Shown: positions 54,841 through 64,000 of the stretch, in pieces
Layout of the letters: every line of letters begins with the position of its first letter
Position numbering within the stretch: position 1 is the stretch's first letter
Source: Gordonia sp. 'Campus'
GTDB lineage: Bacteria; Actinomycetota; Actinomycetes; Mycobacteriales; Mycobacteriaceae
Direction: 5' to 3'
DNA length: 64,000 nt
NCBI RefSeq assembly: GCF_022206305.1
Contig: NZ_JAKOIW010000010.1
Location: forward strand, 62,001-126,000
The notes under the pieces: generated by a model
What the model was told of the DNA's origin: nothing
Seen by the model: the letters and a program-made list of their open reading frames with translations, nothing else
Databases searched by the model: none
Position numbers and translations under genes: made by a program

Positions 54841-56643
54841 TCAGGACTGGGCGCGATCGCCGGCCGGACCGTCCTCGCCGGGTGTGGGGTCGGCGGGCTC
54901 GGCAGCGTCGTCGGAGTTGGAGTCGAGGGATTCGGCAGCGTCGACGGAGTTGGATGCCGAGTCGGAGTCGGTCGAGGCGTCGGACTCGGCCTCGGGTTCG
55001 GGTTCGGGTTCGGTCGCCGCTTCGGTCACGTCTGTCACCTCGGGGTCCGAGACGGCCGTGTCGGACGCTGCCCCCTCGTCCTCTGCCGCGTCGTCGTCTC
55101 CGGTTACGTCGTCTCCTGTTACTTCGTCACCCGCTACTTCATCACCTGAGGCTTCGCCCTCAGCCGCTGTGCCCTCAGCTGGTACGACATCTGTCCGATC
55201 GACATCTGCCGAGTCGGCATCAGTCGGGTCGGCATCAGTCGGCTCGGCGTCGGTCGAGTCGGTGACCCCGGCGTCGTCCGCGTCCGCAGTGCCCGCATCC
55301 GCCGGGGCGTTGTCGTCTTCGCCTACGGAGTCGCTCCCGGACTCGGCCTCGCGCTCGGACCCGACACCGGTCCCGGCCGGGTCTGCGGTCTCGACCGGGT
55401 CGACGCTTGCAGACTTGTCGGCGACGCCGTCGGTCACTTCACCGTCGGCCGTCTCGCCTTCGGTCGTCGTGGAGTCGTCCGAGCCCGGCTCGTCGGCCCG
55501 GTTGTCGTCACTCTCGCTGTCGCCGGTCTTGCTGTCGTCACTCTTGTTGTCGTCACTCTTGTTGTCGTCACTCTTGCTGTCGTCACTGTCGCTGTCGTCA
55601 TCGAACAGCGACGACCCGACGCCCGCGGTTGCTGCTGTGCCGGCGGCGGCCGCTGCGGTCACCTTCGACTCGGACCTGTCCGGTTCGAGGTCCTCGTCGT
55701 ACCAGTCGTCGACGTAGCCGGCGACCCCCTGCTCCTCGAGTTCGGCGGCGCGGTCGTCGTGGTACATCTCGAGCCCTTGCTCACGTCCCTTGGTGGCCAC
55801 CACGAAGTAGATGATCGCCCCGAGGAAGACCAGGGCCGCGGTGAAGAGGTTGGGTCGGATTCCCGCGATGTCGTTGGCGACGGCGGCACGATCGTCGCGG
55901 AGCAATTCCACGAAGAACCGGCCGAGGCAGTATCCGGCGACGTAGAGCGCGAACAGCCGGCCGTGGCCGATCCGGAAGAACCGATCGACGGCCACGAGCA
56001 GCACCACGATGAGCACGTTCCACAGCAGCTCGTAGAGGAACGTCGGGTGCACCACCGCGACGACGACGCCGTTGGACACGCCGTCGATCAGTCCGGGGTC
56101 GGAGTATCCGGCGGCGTTCTCCCGCTCGAAGATCTCGAGTCCCCACGGGAGTGTCGTCTCGCGGCCGTAGAGCTCCTGGTTGAAGTAGTTGCCCAACCGG
56201 CCGATGGCCTGCGCCAACAGGATCGGCGGCGCGATGGCATCGCCGAATGCGGGCAGCCGGATGCCGTGCCGGCGTGCGCCGATCCAGGCACCGACCGCAC
56301 CCAACGCCACGGCTCCCCAGATCCCGAGACCACCGTCCCAGATCTTGAGGGCGTCGATCGGTTCCTTCAGTGCATCGGACCCGAAGTAGGTCTTCCAGTC
56401 GGTGATGAGGTGGTAGAGGCGACCGCCGAGCAGTCCGAACGGGACGGCCCAGATCGCGACGTCCAGGACCTCGCCGTCCTGACCACCACGGGCGATCCAT
56501 CGCCGGTTGCCCCACCAGACCGCGACGATGATGCCGGCGATGATGCACAGCGCGTACGCGCGCAGCGGGAACGGTCCGATGTCCCACACACCCTGGGGCG
56601 GACTGGGAAGGTAGGCCAGCATCGTCGAACTCGGCGCGGTCAC
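54841..56643 (-). CDS. lgt: Prolipoprotein diacylglyceryl transferase with a very long acidic tail
   Basis: 600 residues. The first ~310 are a standard Lgt with seven helices: PSPPQGVWDIGPFPLRAYAL, the signature AQAIGRLGNYFNQELYGRET, VHPTFLYELLWN and the C-terminal GHGRLFALYVAGYCLGRFF. It transfers diacylglycerol from phosphatidylglycerol to the lipobox Cys of lipoproteins. The following ~290 residues are a low-complexity acidic tail, mostly Asp, Ser, Glu, Thr and Ala, including (DDNKS)n-type repeats. Lgt in other bacteria is about 260-330 residues. GTG 56643 starts it; ATG is 7 codons inside. Tail faces either side of the membrane; this cannot be read from sequence. Confidence 0.93.
   Translation of the reverse strand: MTAPSSTMLAYLPSPPQGVWDIGPFPLRAYALCIIAGIIVAVWWGNRRWIARGGQDGEVLDVAIWAVPFGLLGGRLYHLITDWKTYFGSDALKEPIDALKIWDGGLGIWGAVALGAVGAWIGARRHGIRLPAFGDAIAPPILLAQAIGRLGNYFNQELYGRETTLPWGLEIFERENAAGYSDPGLIDGVSNGVVVAVVHPTFLYELLWNVLIVVLLVAVDRFFRIGHGRLFALYVAGYCLGRFFVELLRDDRAAVANDIAGIRPNLFTAALVFLGAIIYFVVATKGREQGLEMYHDDRAAELEEQGVAGYVDDWYDEDLEPDRSESKVTAAAAAGTAATAGVGSSLFDDDSDSDDSKSDDNKSDDNKSDDSKTGDSESDDNRADEPGSDDSTTTEGETADGEVTDGVADKSASVDPVETADPAGTGVGSEREAESGSDSVGEDDNAPADAGTADADDAGVTDSTDAEPTDADPTDADSADVDRTDVVPAEGTAAEGEASGDEVAGDEVTGDDVTGDDDAAEDEGAASDTAVSDPEVTDVTEAATEPEPEPEAESDASTDSDSASNSVDAAESLDSNSDDAAEPADPTPGEDGPAGDRAQS
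55505..55605. repeat. 15-bp tandem repeat within the lgt tail
   Basis: Repeats of GTCGTCACTCTTGTT and close variants (CTCTTGCTGTCGTCA). They encode the SDDNKSDDNKSDDSK segment of the acidic tail. Exact copy number may vary by slippage between strains. Confidence 0.75.
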
Positions 56644-56722
56644 CGTGCCACCCTAACCGAACGGACACGACGTACCGCGCGGCCGTCGGCCCACCCCACG
56701 CGGGAGTCGTCCGGGCGATGGA

Positions 56723-57532
56723 TCAGACGGAAGCGCGGCGCGAGCGCACACCCTCGGCCAACTCGGAGACCAGGGAGGCCAGACGATCCTGTCCCGCGTT
56801 GGCGGCCGTGACGAGAGCCGACCCGACGATGACCCCGTCGGCATAGGAGGCGATCTGAGCCGCCTGCTCGCGATTACGCACCCCGAGACCGACGCCGATC
56901 GGGATGTCGGAGTGATCGCGGATCCGGGCACACAGCTCAGGTGCCATGTCCGACACGGCATCCCGCGCGCCGGTCACCCCCATCGTGGACGCTGCGTAGA
57001 CGAAGCCACGTGAGGCGTCGACCGTCAGGGCGATCCGTTCGGTGGTCGACGACGGGGCGACGAGGTAGATCCGGTCGAGCCCGTGCGCGTCGGACGCCTC
57101 ATGCCACTGCGCCCCCTCTTCCGGGATCAGATTCGGGGTGATGAGACCGGCGCCCCCGGCAGCGGCCAGGTCGCGGGCGAAGGTGTCCACACCGTACTTG
57201 AGCACCGGATTCCAGTAGCTCATCACCACGGCATTGCCTCCCGCCGAGGTGATCGCCTCGACCGCGGTGAACACATCGCGGACCCGCACACCGTTCGTGA
57301 GGGCGAGATCGGCGGCGTCCTGGATGGTCGGTCCGTCCATGACCGGGTCCGAGTAGGGCACCCCGACCTCGATGATGTCGCAACCGGCGTCGACCATCGT
57401 CTTGAACGAGGTCAGGGAATCGTCGAGGGTCGGAAAGCCGACCGGGAGATAGCCGATGAGCGCGCTGCGCCCCTCCTCCCGGCAACGGGCGAAGACGGGA
57501 CCGAGCTTGGACGGGGCGGTCTGGGTGGTCAT
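56723..57532 (-). CDS. trpA: Tryptophan synthase alpha subunit
   Basis: 269 residues; cleaves indole-3-glycerol phosphate to indole and glyceraldehyde-3-phosphate. The catalytic Glu is in [11 protein letters not shown] near residue 53, followed by the Asp in [28 protein letters not shown] N-terminus ([18 protein letters not shown]) and GVTGARDAV are typical. It overlaps trpB by 4 nt (ATGA). Operon order trpE-(membrane)-C-B-A then lgt is conserved in actinobacteria. Confidence 0.96.
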   Translation of the reverse strand: MTTQTAPSKLGPVFARCREEGRSALIGYLPVGFPTLDDSLTSFKTMVDAGCDIIEVGVPYSDPVMDGPTIQDAADLALTNGVRVRDVFTAVEAITSAGGNAVVMSYWNPVLKYGVDTFARDLAAAGGAGLITPNLIPEEGAQWHEASDAHGLDRIYLVAPSSTTERIALTVDASRGFVYAASTMGVTGARDAVSDMAPELCARIRDHSDIPIGVGLGVRNREQAAQIASYADGVIVGSALVTAANAGQDRLASLVSELAEGVRSRRASV

Positions 57533-58878
57533 GCCTGCTCTCCCGGCTTGTGGACGTCCGACGACTGCGAGATGGCGGCCTCGTCCTGCGACGGCGGGGC
57601 GTCGAACAGCCCGAACCAGCGCGCCGCGGTGTCCACGTCCTTGTCACCACGCCCGGACAGGCTCACGACGATGACCGAACCCTCGCCGAGTTCCTGCCCC
57701 AGCTTCAGGGCACCTGCCACGGCATGGGCGGACTCGACCGCCGGGATGATGCCCTCGCGCCGGCTCAGCAGCGAGAGGGCGTCCATGGCCTCGGTGTCGG
57801 TGATGGGACGGTATTCCGCCCGCCCGGTGTCCTTGAGGTAGGCGTGCTCGGGTCCGACACCCGGGTAGTCCAGGCCGGCCGAGATCGAATGTGACTCGAT
57901 GGTCTGGCCGTCGTCGTCCTGCAGCAGGTAGGAGTAGGCACCTTGGAATGCACCGGGCGTCCCGCCGGTGAAAGTCGCTGCGTGACGGCCTGTTTCGACG
58001 CCGTCTCCGGCGGCCTCGAAACCGACCAGGCGCACGCCTTCGTCGTCGATGAACGGGTGGAAGATGCCGATGGCATTGGAACCACCGCCGACACATGCGG
58101 TCACCGCATCGGGTAGCCGCCCGGCCTTGTCCAGGATCTGGGCGCGGGCCTCGAGGCCGACGACGCGTTGGAGATCGCGGACCATGAGCGGGAACGGATG
58201 CGGCCCGGCAGCGGTGCCGAAGCAGTAATAGGTGTTGTGGGCGTTGGTGACCCAGTCACGCATCGCCTCGTTGATCGCGTCCTTGAGAGTCGCCGAGCCG
58301 TTGTCCACGGCGACGACCTCTGCGCCGAGCAGACGCATCCGGGCGACGTTGAGTGCCTGGCGGTCGGTGTCGACGCGCCCCATGTAGATCACACACTCGA
58401 GACCGAGCAGGGCGCAGGCCGTCGCGGTGGCGACGCCGTGCTGGCCCGCACCGGTCTCGGCGATGATGCGATGCTTGCCCATCCGCTGTGCAAGCAGCGC
58501 CTGCCCCAGAACGTTGTTGATCTTGTGCGAGCCGGTGTGGTTGAGATCCTCGCGCTTGAGGAAGACACGCGCCCCACCAGCGAACTCCGACAGTCGCTTC
58601 GCCTCGTAGAGCGGCGACGGGCGGCCCGCGTAGTCGCGCTGCAGGCGGTCGAGTTCGGCGAGGAAGTCGTCGTCGGAGCGCACCTTCTGGAAGGTCGTGG
58701 TCACCTCGTCGATGACGGCCATCAGGGCCTCGGGGACATGACGACCGCCGTAGACGCCGAAATGCCCGTGCTCATCGGGCTCGATCGACGTGCGTGTCGT
58801 CAGACCCGCGCTCGCCGGGGGCAGCGCGACGGCATCGGCGGAAACGGGGGCTTCGGGCGAATCAGGCTGAGCGGTCAC
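57529..58878 (-). CDS. trpB: Tryptophan synthase beta subunit
   Basis: 449 residues. PLP-binding Lys is in [14 protein letters not shown], the phosphate-binding loop is [15 protein letters not shown], and the N-terminus carries a ~35-residue variable extension before the [11 protein letters not shown] core. It condenses indole with serine. GTG 58878 is the start used; other in-frame GTGs lie a few residues in. It overlaps trpA by 4 nt. Confidence 0.96.
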   Translation of the reverse strand: MTAQPDSPEAPVSADAVALPPASAGLTTRTSIEPDEHGHFGVYGGRHVPEALMAVIDEVTTTFQKVRSDDDFLAELDRLQRDYAGRPSPLYEAKRLSEFAGGARVFLKREDLNHTGSHKINNVLGQALLAQRMGKHRIIAETGAGQHGVATATACALLGLECVIYMGRVDTDRQALNVARMRLLGAEVVAVDNGSATLKDAINEAMRDWVTNAHNTYYCFGTAAGPHPFPLMVRDLQRVVGLEARAQILDKAGRLPDAVTACVGGGSNAIGIFHPFIDDEGVRLVGFEAAGDGVETGRHAATFTGGTPGAFQGAYSYLLQDDDGQTIESHSISAGLDYPGVGPEHAYLKDTGRAEYRPITDTEAMDALSLLSRREGIIPAVESAHAVAGALKLGQELGEGSVIVVSLSGRGDKDVDTAARWFGLFDAPPSQDEAAISQSSDVHKPGEQA

Positions 58879-58944
58879 TACATCTCACAGTCGATCGGGC
58901 CGACGACAACATGGGCCGAGATCGACCCGAAGGCGAAGGCGAAG

Positions 58945-59763
58945 TCAGCGAACGGGTTTCGGGCACGACGGGTGGGTGCCGGCGGTGACGAGTTCACGCA
59001 CGGCGGCGCGGGGGTCACCGCTGGTGACCAAACCCTCGCCCACGAGGACCGCGTCGGCACCGGCGCCGGCGTAGGCCAGCAGATCGGCGGTGCCGCGGAC
59101 GCCCGATTCGGCGATCCGGATGGTCTCGGTGGGCAGCCCGGGGGCGATGCGCGAGAAGGTGTCTCGCTCGACCTGAAGGGTCTTGAGGTTGCGGGCGTTG
59201 ACACCCACGACCGAGGCCCCGGCCTCCAGGGCCCGGTCTGCCTCTTCCTCGGTGTGCACCTCGACGAGGGCGGTCATGCCCAGGCTCTCGGTGCGATCGA
59301 GAAGCGAGGCGAGGACGTTCTGTTCGAGCGCGGCGACGATCAGCAGGATGACGTCGGCACCGTGCGCCCGCGCCTCGTGGATCTGGTACGTGCCGACGAT
59401 GAAGTCCTTGCGCAGCACCGGGATGTCCACGGCGGCCCGGACGGCGTCGAGATCGGCGAGCGAACCGTGGAACCGGCGCTCCTCGGTGAGCACGCTGATG
59501 ATGCGGGCGCCGCCGTCCTCATAGGCGCGGGCCAGCTCGGCGGGGTCGCCGATGCTCGCCAGTTCGCCCTTCGACGGACTCGCGCGTTTGACCTCCGCGA
59601 TGACGCCGATGCCGGGCAGCCGCAGCGCGGCGAGCGCATCCTTGGGGTCAGGAGCCTTGGCGGAGGCCGCCTTGACGGCCGCGAAATCGACCACTGCCTC
59701 GCGGGCCGCGACGTCGGCCTTCACTCCCTCGATGATCGACTCGAGAACGTTGGGCATGCTCAC
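58945..59763 (-). CDS. trpC: Indole-3-glycerol phosphate synthase
   Basis: 272 residues. Starts [20 protein letters not shown], with the substrate motif [16 protein letters not shown] near residue 50 (catalytic Lys), [34 protein letters not shown] and VNARNLKTL. (beta/alpha)8 barrel. GTG 59763 has GGGAG upstream; ATG two codons later is possible. It lies 66 nt upstream of trpB and 170 nt after the membrane-protein gene. Confidence 0.95.
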   Translation of the reverse strand: MSMPNVLESIIEGVKADVAAREAVVDFAAVKAASAKAPDPKDALAALRLPGIGVIAEVKRASPSKGELASIGDPAELARAYEDGGARIISVLTEERRFHGSLADLDAVRAAVDIPVLRKDFIVGTYQIHEARAHGADVILLIVAALEQNVLASLLDRTESLGMTALVEVHTEEEADRALEAGASVVGVNARNLKTLQVERDTFSRIAPGLPTETIRIAESGVRGTADLLAYAGAGADAVLVGEGLVTSGDPRAAVRELVTAGTHPSCPKPVR

Positions 59764-59933
59764 AGCGACTGGCTCCCTTCCGCTCGTCGTGTGTTCTCAG
59801 GGTAGACCGGCCGTCCCGGCGACATACGGCCGGGTTGGCCGTTGACGTGTCCCACGACACGCTTCCCGGGGACCGCCATCACGTCGTCTCGCCGCCACTG
59901 ACCGCCCGCACGAGGCGCCCGCCCGTGGCGTCG

Positions 59934-60692
59934 TCACTTGTCGCCGGGGTCCGAGGGCTCGGTCGGGTCGATGCCCGTGTCGAGGGCGTCCCACATCATG
60001 CGTTCGTTGGCGTCCGGCGAGGGTTTCCCACCGGTCGACGCGTCACCGGTCGACGCGTCCGCGGAGTCGGTCCCGGTTGCCGACGTCGGCGACGTCGTCC
60101 CGGCGGATCTGCGCTTCTCGTAGTCGGCGAAGATCTCGGTCTCGATCTCCTCGCGCCGCGCGGCGGGAGTCCGGTACTTCGACGACAGGGTCGCCCCCTT
60201 GGCGACGCGCAGCAGCGCCACCGCGGCACCCACCGCGCACACCGTGCCGACGAGGACGACCAGCGCGGCGATCGTGTTGGTGTCGATGTAGAGCACGATG
60301 TAGCGATCCGGGATGCTGCCGGCGTCTGCGGCGTAGTCCGAGTCGGCACCGCCGGTGATCAGAGAGATCGCCGGGAACGCCGCCAGGACGCCGCCGGCCG
60401 CGACCAGCAGGGCGACCGCCCGCAGTGCCCAGCCGCGGACCGACAGGGCCGCCGCGATGCCGGCGAGGTAGACCAGGGCAAGGGGCGTGAGCCACGGGCT
60501 CCAGTCCCCGCCGTTGACCTCGAACGCGCGTTGCGGTGACAGCCCGTCCTCGGCCGAGATGGTGGCCCAGGTCATGCGGCTCGACCCCCAGAACGCGGCG
60601 GCTGTCGCAGCCATGAGCAGCGCAGCGATCACCTGCAACCGTCGAACGCCCTTGCGGCGCATGGTCTCGGCATCGGGCGGTGACGTGGTCAC
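59934..60692 (-). CDS. TIGR02234-type tryptophan-biosynthesis-associated membrane protein
   Basis: 252 residues with four hydrophobic spans ([73 protein letters not shown]). It ends in a hydrophilic tail of about 70 residues (YEKRRSAGT..). Its place between trpE and trpC is the family hallmark. The role in tryptophan synthesis is not known. GTG 60692 overlaps the trpE stop by 4 nt, and the frame upstream is read-through from trpE and rejected. Confidence 0.88.
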   Translation of the reverse strand: MTTSPPDAETMRRKGVRRLQVIAALLMAATAAAFWGSSRMTWATISAEDGLSPQRAFEVNGGDWSPWLTPLALVYLAGIAAALSVRGWALRAVALLVAAGGVLAAFPAISLITGGADSDYAADAGSIPDRYIVLYIDTNTIAALVVLVGTVCAVGAAVALLRVAKGATLSSKYRTPAARREEIETEIFADYEKRRSAGTTSPTSATGTDSADASTGDASTGGKPSPDANERMMWDALDTGIDPTEPSDPGDK

Positions 60693-62281
60693 GAGCTCTC
60701 CCCCACTCGGCGCATCGTGGCGGCGGCCGCGACGGCGTTGAGCACCGCCGTGGCCTTGTTGCGCGCCTCGTTGTATTCGTACTCGGGTTCGCTGTCGGCG
60801 ACCACGCCGCCACCGGCCTGCACGTAGGCGGTGCCGCGCGCGAGCAGCGCGGTGCGGATGGCGATCGCGGTGTCGGCATTGCCCGCGAAGTCGATGTAAC
60901 CGACGATGCCCCCGTACAGACCGCGGCGCGTCCTCTCGTGCTCGTCGATCAGTTCCATCGCACGCACCTTCGGCGCTCCGGTCAGCGTCCCGGCCGGGAA
61001 GCAGGCGGTCACCGCGTCGAGCGCGTGCTTGTCGTCGCGCAGGGTCCCCGAGACCGTCGACACCAGATGCATGACGTGGCTGTACCGCTCGATGTGGCGG
61101 TAGTCGCTGACCTTCACGGTGCCGGGCACACAGACCCGGCCGAGGTCGTTGCGTCCGAGGTCCACCAGCATCAGGTGCTCGGCGTTCTCCTTCTCGTCCT
61201 CCAGGAGGCCCTTGCCGAGGAGCTGATCCTCCTCCTCGGTGGCACCCCGCCAGCGCGTACCGGCGATGGGATGGGTGGTGGCGATCCGGTCGGCCACGGT
61301 CACCAGTGCCTCGGGACTGCTGCCGACGATGGTGAACGGCTTGCGGGCGATGGCGTCGGGCGAACCGGTCTCGCTGTTCTCCTCGGTGCCCGGCATGCGC
61401 AGCAGATACATGTAGGGGCTGGGGTTCGACGCACGCAACACCCGGTAGACGTCGAGCGGATCGGCGTCGGAGTCCATCTCGAAGCGCATCGACGGAACGA
61501 CCTGGAACGCCTCGCCCGCCTCGATCTCCCCCACGAGCGCGGTGACGATCTCGCTGTACTCCTCGAGGGATCGCTGCGCGCGGTAGTCGGGCCGGGGTCG
61601 GTCGAAGGTGGACACCGTCGACGGTGCGGGCGCCGCGAGGGCTTCGGTCATCCGGTCGAGGCGGGCGACGGCGTCGGCGTAGGCGTCCTCGGCCCGCTCG
61701 TCGGAACCGTCCCAGTTGACCGCGTTGGCGATGAGCGTGATCGTGCCCTCGTGGTGATCGACCGCGGCGAGGTCGGTGGCCAGCACCATCATCATGTCCG
61801 GCAGGCCGAGGTCGTCGACCGTCGTCTCGGGAAGACGTTCGAGGCGGCGGACCATGTCGTAGGCCATGAACCCGACGAAACCGCCGGTGAGCGGCGGCAT
61901 GTCCGGAAGCGGATCGGTCTGCAGGAGGCGCAGCGACTCGGCGAGGACCTCGAGGGCGTCGCCACCCTCGGGGGCGCCGACGGGCACCGAGCCCCACCAG
62001 TGCGCCTGACCGTCGACGACGGTGAGCGCCGACGGCGCACCGGCACCGATGAACGACCAGCGCGACCACGACCGACCGTTCTCGGCCGATTCGAGCAGGA
62101 AGGTACCGGACCGATCGCCGGCGAGTTTGCGATACGCCGACAGTGGCGTCTCCGAATCCGCCAGCACCTTGCGGGTGACGGGGACGACCCGGTGGTCACG
62201 GGCGAGGTCGAGGAACTCCGGCAGCGACGTGGTGGACGAGCCCGCTGTTCCGGCCCGGCCGCCCGCGGTGGTGGCGGTCAT
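60689..62281 (-). CDS. trpE: Anthranilate synthase component I
   Basis: 530 residues. It forms anthranilate from chorismate with ammonia from a glutamine amidotransferase subunit that is not encoded here. Recognised blocks: [70 protein letters not shown] ([17 protein letters not shown]) and the C-terminal GALTGAPKV..DE-type. The ATG at 62281 overlaps the stop of the tautomerase-like gene by 4 nt; the frame upstream is only read-through. Feedback by Trp is expected through the N-terminal LLES motif. Confidence 0.95.
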   Translation of the reverse strand: MTATTAGGRAGTAGSSTTSLPEFLDLARDHRVVPVTRKVLADSETPLSAYRKLAGDRSGTFLLESAENGRSWSRWSFIGAGAPSALTVVDGQAHWWGSVPVGAPEGGDALEVLAESLRLLQTDPLPDMPPLTGGFVGFMAYDMVRRLERLPETTVDDLGLPDMMMVLATDLAAVDHHEGTITLIANAVNWDGSDERAEDAYADAVARLDRMTEALAAPAPSTVSTFDRPRPDYRAQRSLEEYSEIVTALVGEIEAGEAFQVVPSMRFEMDSDADPLDVYRVLRASNPSPYMYLLRMPGTEENSETGSPDAIARKPFTIVGSSPEALVTVADRIATTHPIAGTRWRGATEEEDQLLGKGLLEDEKENAEHLMLVDLGRNDLGRVCVPGTVKVSDYRHIERYSHVMHLVSTVSGTLRDDKHALDAVTACFPAGTLTGAPKVRAMELIDEHERTRRGLYGGIVGYIDFAGNADTAIAIRTALLARGTAYVQAGGGVVADSEPEYEYNEARNKATAVLNAVAAAATMRRVGESS

Positions 62282-62457
62282 CCGAGCGGCTCGCCGCCGA
62301 CGCCCCACTGATTACGCGGCACCTCGGTGATCGTGACCCAGACCGAATCGGGGTTCTTGCCGGTGGCCTTGGCGTACGCCTCGGTCACCGCCGCGATGGT
62401 CTCGCGTTTGACACGATCGGACAGTCCCGGTGTCTGCGAGATCTGGATGAGGGGCAT
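62278..62457 (-). CDS. 4-oxalocrotonate tautomerase-like small protein coupled to trpE
   Basis: 59 residues from ATG 62457 (AAAGGCGG upstream). It begins [20 protein letters not shown], so Pro2 would be the N-terminal base after Met removal, as in 4-oxalocrotonate tautomerase and related enzymes. It continues [20 protein letters not shown] with [15 protein letters not shown] near the end. The usual Arg after the helix is at Arg15-Lys16 or is replaced. Its TGA overlaps the trpE ATG by 4 nt. In the syntenic mycobacterial locus I know of no such gene. Its substrate could be any enolisable acid; no role in tryptophan synthesis is known. Confidence 0.85.
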   Translation of the reverse strand: MPLIQISQTPGLSDRVKRETIAAVTEAYAKATGKNPDSVWVTITEVPRNQWGVGGEPLG

Positions 62458-62493
62458 GGACGCACCGCCTTTCGAAGGTCTCGAGCTCTGGCG

Positions 62494-62521
62494 GGGTCCC
62501 GGGGTTCGCGTCCCGGGACCC
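62494..62521. terminator. 10-bp perfect hairpin between hisI and the tautomerase gene
   Basis: GGGTCCCGGG (62494-62503), 8-nt loop, CCCGGGACCC (62512-62521). It lies 12 nt after the hisI stop in the transcribed direction. GC-only stem, no T-tract, so it may attenuate or terminate only part of transcription, or act in mRNA processing between the his and trp parts. No leader peptide with Trp codons is seen. Confidence 0.6.
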
Positions 62522-62532
62522 GTCTCACCGTT

Positions 62533-62994
62533 CTATTGTGCTGGGTCGACCGGTTCGCGTGCGGCGTCGACCCCGGCAGGACCGTCCTGGTCGCCGAATT
62601 GCTGTGCGCCTGAGTCGAATTCGAGCGGCTCGGTATCGAATTCGAGGGACTCGGTGTCGAATTCGAGGGACTCGGTGTCGAAGCAGCTGTGGTTCCCGGT
62701 GTGGCAGGCGGCGCCGATCTGGTCGACGACGAGCAGGACCGTGTCGCCGTCGCAGTCGAGTCGCGCGTCGTGCACGTACTGGGTGTGACCGCTGGTCTCG
62801 CCCTTCACCCAGTACTCCTGGCGCGACCGGGAGTAGTACGTACCCTTACGGGTCGCCAGGGTGCGCTCGAGCGCCACGTCGTCCATCCACGCCACCATCA
62901 GCACCGTTCCGGTGCTGCGTTCCTGCGCGACTGCCGTGAACAAACCGTCGGCATTGCGCTTGAGACGGGCGGCGAGATCGGGATCGAGGGCCAT
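62533..62994 (-). CDS. hisI: Phosphoribosyl-AMP cyclohydrolase with repeat-built tail
   Basis: 153 residues. The first ~105 form a complete His[41 protein letters not shown], then metal-binding [21 protein letters not shown] with the zinc Cys, then NHSCF. The tail adds three tandem heptads of the type DTESLEF. The usual protein is about 110-125 residues, so the extension is an addition. It opens phosphoribosyl-AMP in histidine synthesis. It follows hisF in the same direction, 40 nt away. Confidence 0.94.
   Translation of the reverse strand: MALDPDLAARLKRNADGLFTAVAQERSTGTVLMVAWMDDVALERTLATRKGTYYSRSRQEYWVKGETSGHTQYVHDARLDCDGDTVLLVVDQIGAACHTGNHSCFDTESLEFDTESLEFDTEPLEFDSGAQQFGDQDGPAGVDAAREPVDPAQ
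62615..62677. repeat. 21-bp tandem repeat, three copies, in the hisI 3' end
   Basis: Units at 62615-62635, 62636-62656 and 62657-62677, each beginning TCGAATTCGAG and ending CTCGGT(G/A). Units two and three are identical; unit one differs at three or four bases. In the hisI frame they encode three copies of the heptad FDTE(S/P)LE. Confidence 0.9.
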
Positions 62995-63034
62995 CAGCGG
63001 ACTCCCACGGTGCGTCGGTCGCGGCGTGCGGCGC

Positions 63035-63889
63035 TCATCGGACGGTGATCCCGGCGTCGTGCATCGCGGACTTCACCTGAGCGACCGTCAGCTCGCCGAA
63101 GTGGAACACCGACGCGGCGAGGACGGCATCGGCGCCCGCCTGCACCGCGGGGGCGAAATCTTCGACGCGTCCCGCACCTCCGCTGGCGATCACCGGTACC
63201 GAGACCGCTGCACGCACGGCGCGCAGCATGCGGAGATCGAAGCCCTGCTTGGTGCCGTCGGCGTCCATCGAGTTCAGCAGGATCTCCCCGACGCCGAGAT
63301 CCTGGCCGCGGCGTGCCCATTCGACGGCGTCGATCCCGGTGCCCTTGCGGCCGCCGTGTGTCGTGACCTCCCAGCCCGACGGCGTCGGCTCGGAACCGTC
63401 GGGAACGGTGCGGGCGTCGACCGACAACACGATGCACTGGGAGCCGAAGCGTCGGCTCATCTCGGCGAGGACCTCGGGACGGGCGATGGCCGCGGTGTTG
63501 ACGCTCACCTTGTCGGCACCGGCCCGCAGCATGGTGTCGACATCGTCGACGGTGCGGATGCCGCCGCCGACCGTGAGCGGAATGAAGACCTGATCGGCGG
63601 TCCGCTTGACGACGTCGATCATCGTCGAGCGTCCTGAGCTCGAGGCGGTGACGTCGAGGAAGGTGAGTTCGTCGGCGCCCTCACGGTCATACCGCTCCGC
63701 GAGTTCGACGGGGTCGCCGGCATCGCGGAGGTTCGCGAAGTTGACGCCCTTGACGACGCGGCCGTCGTCGACGTCGAGACACGGGATCACCCGCGTGGCC
63801 AAGGTCATCGGGACTCCATCGCCGGATGGTTGTACATCGGAAGCGGGCGCTGCTGCAGGTGCCGTGGTGTCGGGAGTGCCGGCGTTCAT
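63035..63889 (-). CDS. hisF: Imidazole glycerol phosphate synthase cyclase subunit
   Basis: 284 residues with ATG 63889, or 257 from ATG 63808. Catalytic Asp are in [19 protein letters not shown] near the core's start and in [15 protein letters not shown]. Phosphate-binding VGGGIRTV and IASGGAG. I list 63889 because it sits in a 4-nt ATGA overlap with the upstream stop and has GAGGAG 8 nt before; GGAG also precedes 63808, so the 27-residue N-terminus may not be made. HisF closes the imidazole ring with ammonia from HisH. Confidence 0.92.
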   Translation of the reverse strand: MNAGTPDTTAPAAAPASDVQPSGDGVPMTLATRVIPCLDVDDGRVVKGVNFANLRDAGDPVELAERYDREGADELTFLDVTASSSGRSTMIDVVKRTADQVFIPLTVGGGIRTVDDVDTMLRAGADKVSVNTAAIARPEVLAEMSRRFGSQCIVLSVDARTVPDGSEPTPSGWEVTTHGGRKGTGIDAVEWARRGQDLGVGEILLNSMDADGTKQGFDLRMLRAVRAAVSVPVIASGGAGRVEDFAPAVQAGADAVLAASVFHFGELTVAQVKSAMHDAGITVR

Positions 63890-64000
63890 TCCGACCACTC
63901 CTCGATCGTCTCGCGGATGACACGCATAAGTCCGGCATGGACGGTCGGGGTGCCCGCGACGAGCGACGGTGACGACACGGTCCACGGCCGGCCCGCGATG
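63886..64000 (-). CDS. C-terminal end of the gene upstream of hisF (probably inositol monophosphatase family)
   Basis: About 37 residues enter from the right edge, ending in a TGA that overlaps the hisF ATG by 4 nt: [20 protein letters not shown] then [17 protein letters not shown]. In actinobacteria the gene before hisF is usually an inositol monophosphatase-family (impA) gene after hisA. The fragment itself has no catalytic motif, so this rests on synteny. Confidence 0.55.
   Translation of the reverse strand, partial: IAGRPWTVSSPSLVAGTPTVHAGLMRVIRETIEEWSE

Noticed and set aside
54836..55717. Ser-rich plus-strand frame of 293 residues, possibly a secreted mucin-like protein
   Set aside because: It is the exact complement of the acidic Asp/Ser tail of Lgt; no signal peptide and no ribosome-binding site.

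Overview
The window is high-GC actinobacterial chromosome with dense, often overlapping genes and many GTG/TTG starts. The gene order (hisF-hisI-trpE-TIGR02234-trpC-trpB-trpA-lgt, then pyk and tesB, plus alkB-rubredoxin-rubredoxin-rubredoxin reductase-TetR) points to Mycobacteriales, most likely Gordonia or a close Rhodococcus-like relative. This is inferred from gene content and synteny; no search was run. I saw no rRNA, tRNA, CRISPR array, prophage or insertion sequence.

Region 1 (1-21.9 kb) is a sugar-acid catabolic island. On the left is a minus-strand operon (unknown protein, FGGY kinase, phosphotriesterase-like hydrolase running off the edge) divergent from an IclR regulator, followed by pirin and aquaporin Z. 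Next come a glucarate dehydratase with an overlapping 2-hydroxyacid dehydrogenase, a TauE-type permease, a complete DppBCDF-type ABC importer with its lipoprotein, a divergent second 2-hydroxyacid dehydrogenase and a Usp protein. Then a second operon encodes the whole oxidative hexarate route: aldehyde dehydrogenase, dehydratase/decarboxylase, a second glucarate dehydratase, and a LysR regulator. Together these would take D-glucarate or galactarate to 2-oxoglutarate.

Region 2 (21.9-37.7 kb) is mixed. It holds a small secreted protein with a strong terminator, the alkane hydroxylase operon (alkB, two rubredoxins of different types, reductase, TetR), a phospholipase-D-like enzyme, a CHAP-like protein coupled to a DUF2461 protein, and a purine-related cluster. 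In that cluster a flavin oxidoreductase, two paralogous membrane-anchored ABM-domain proteins and a broken MFS transporter surround guanine deaminase. YchJ-like protein, dodecin and a TetR/alpha-beta-hydrolase divergent pair follow.

Region 3 (37.7-46.8 kb) has ethanolamine ammonia-lyase (eutBC), a 450-bp non-coding stretch with structured repeats, SHOCT and DUF6325-type small proteins, a long-chain acyl-CoA ligase, an SbmA/BacA-like ABC protein, a membrane protein and a TesB thioesterase. Region 4 (46.9-64 kb) is core metabolism, all on the minus strand: pyk, gltBD, lgt, trpA/B/C/E and hisI/F.

Most notable non-routine signals: a 59-residue 4-oxalocrotonate-tautomerase-like gene coupled to trpE; the ABM/guanine deaminase neighbourhood with its deleted MFS gene; a hydrolase-fold protein lacking the catalytic His beside a triple 14-bp-phased operator; two intergenic repeats with a compensated stem change; and repeat-built C-terminal tails on Lgt and HisI.
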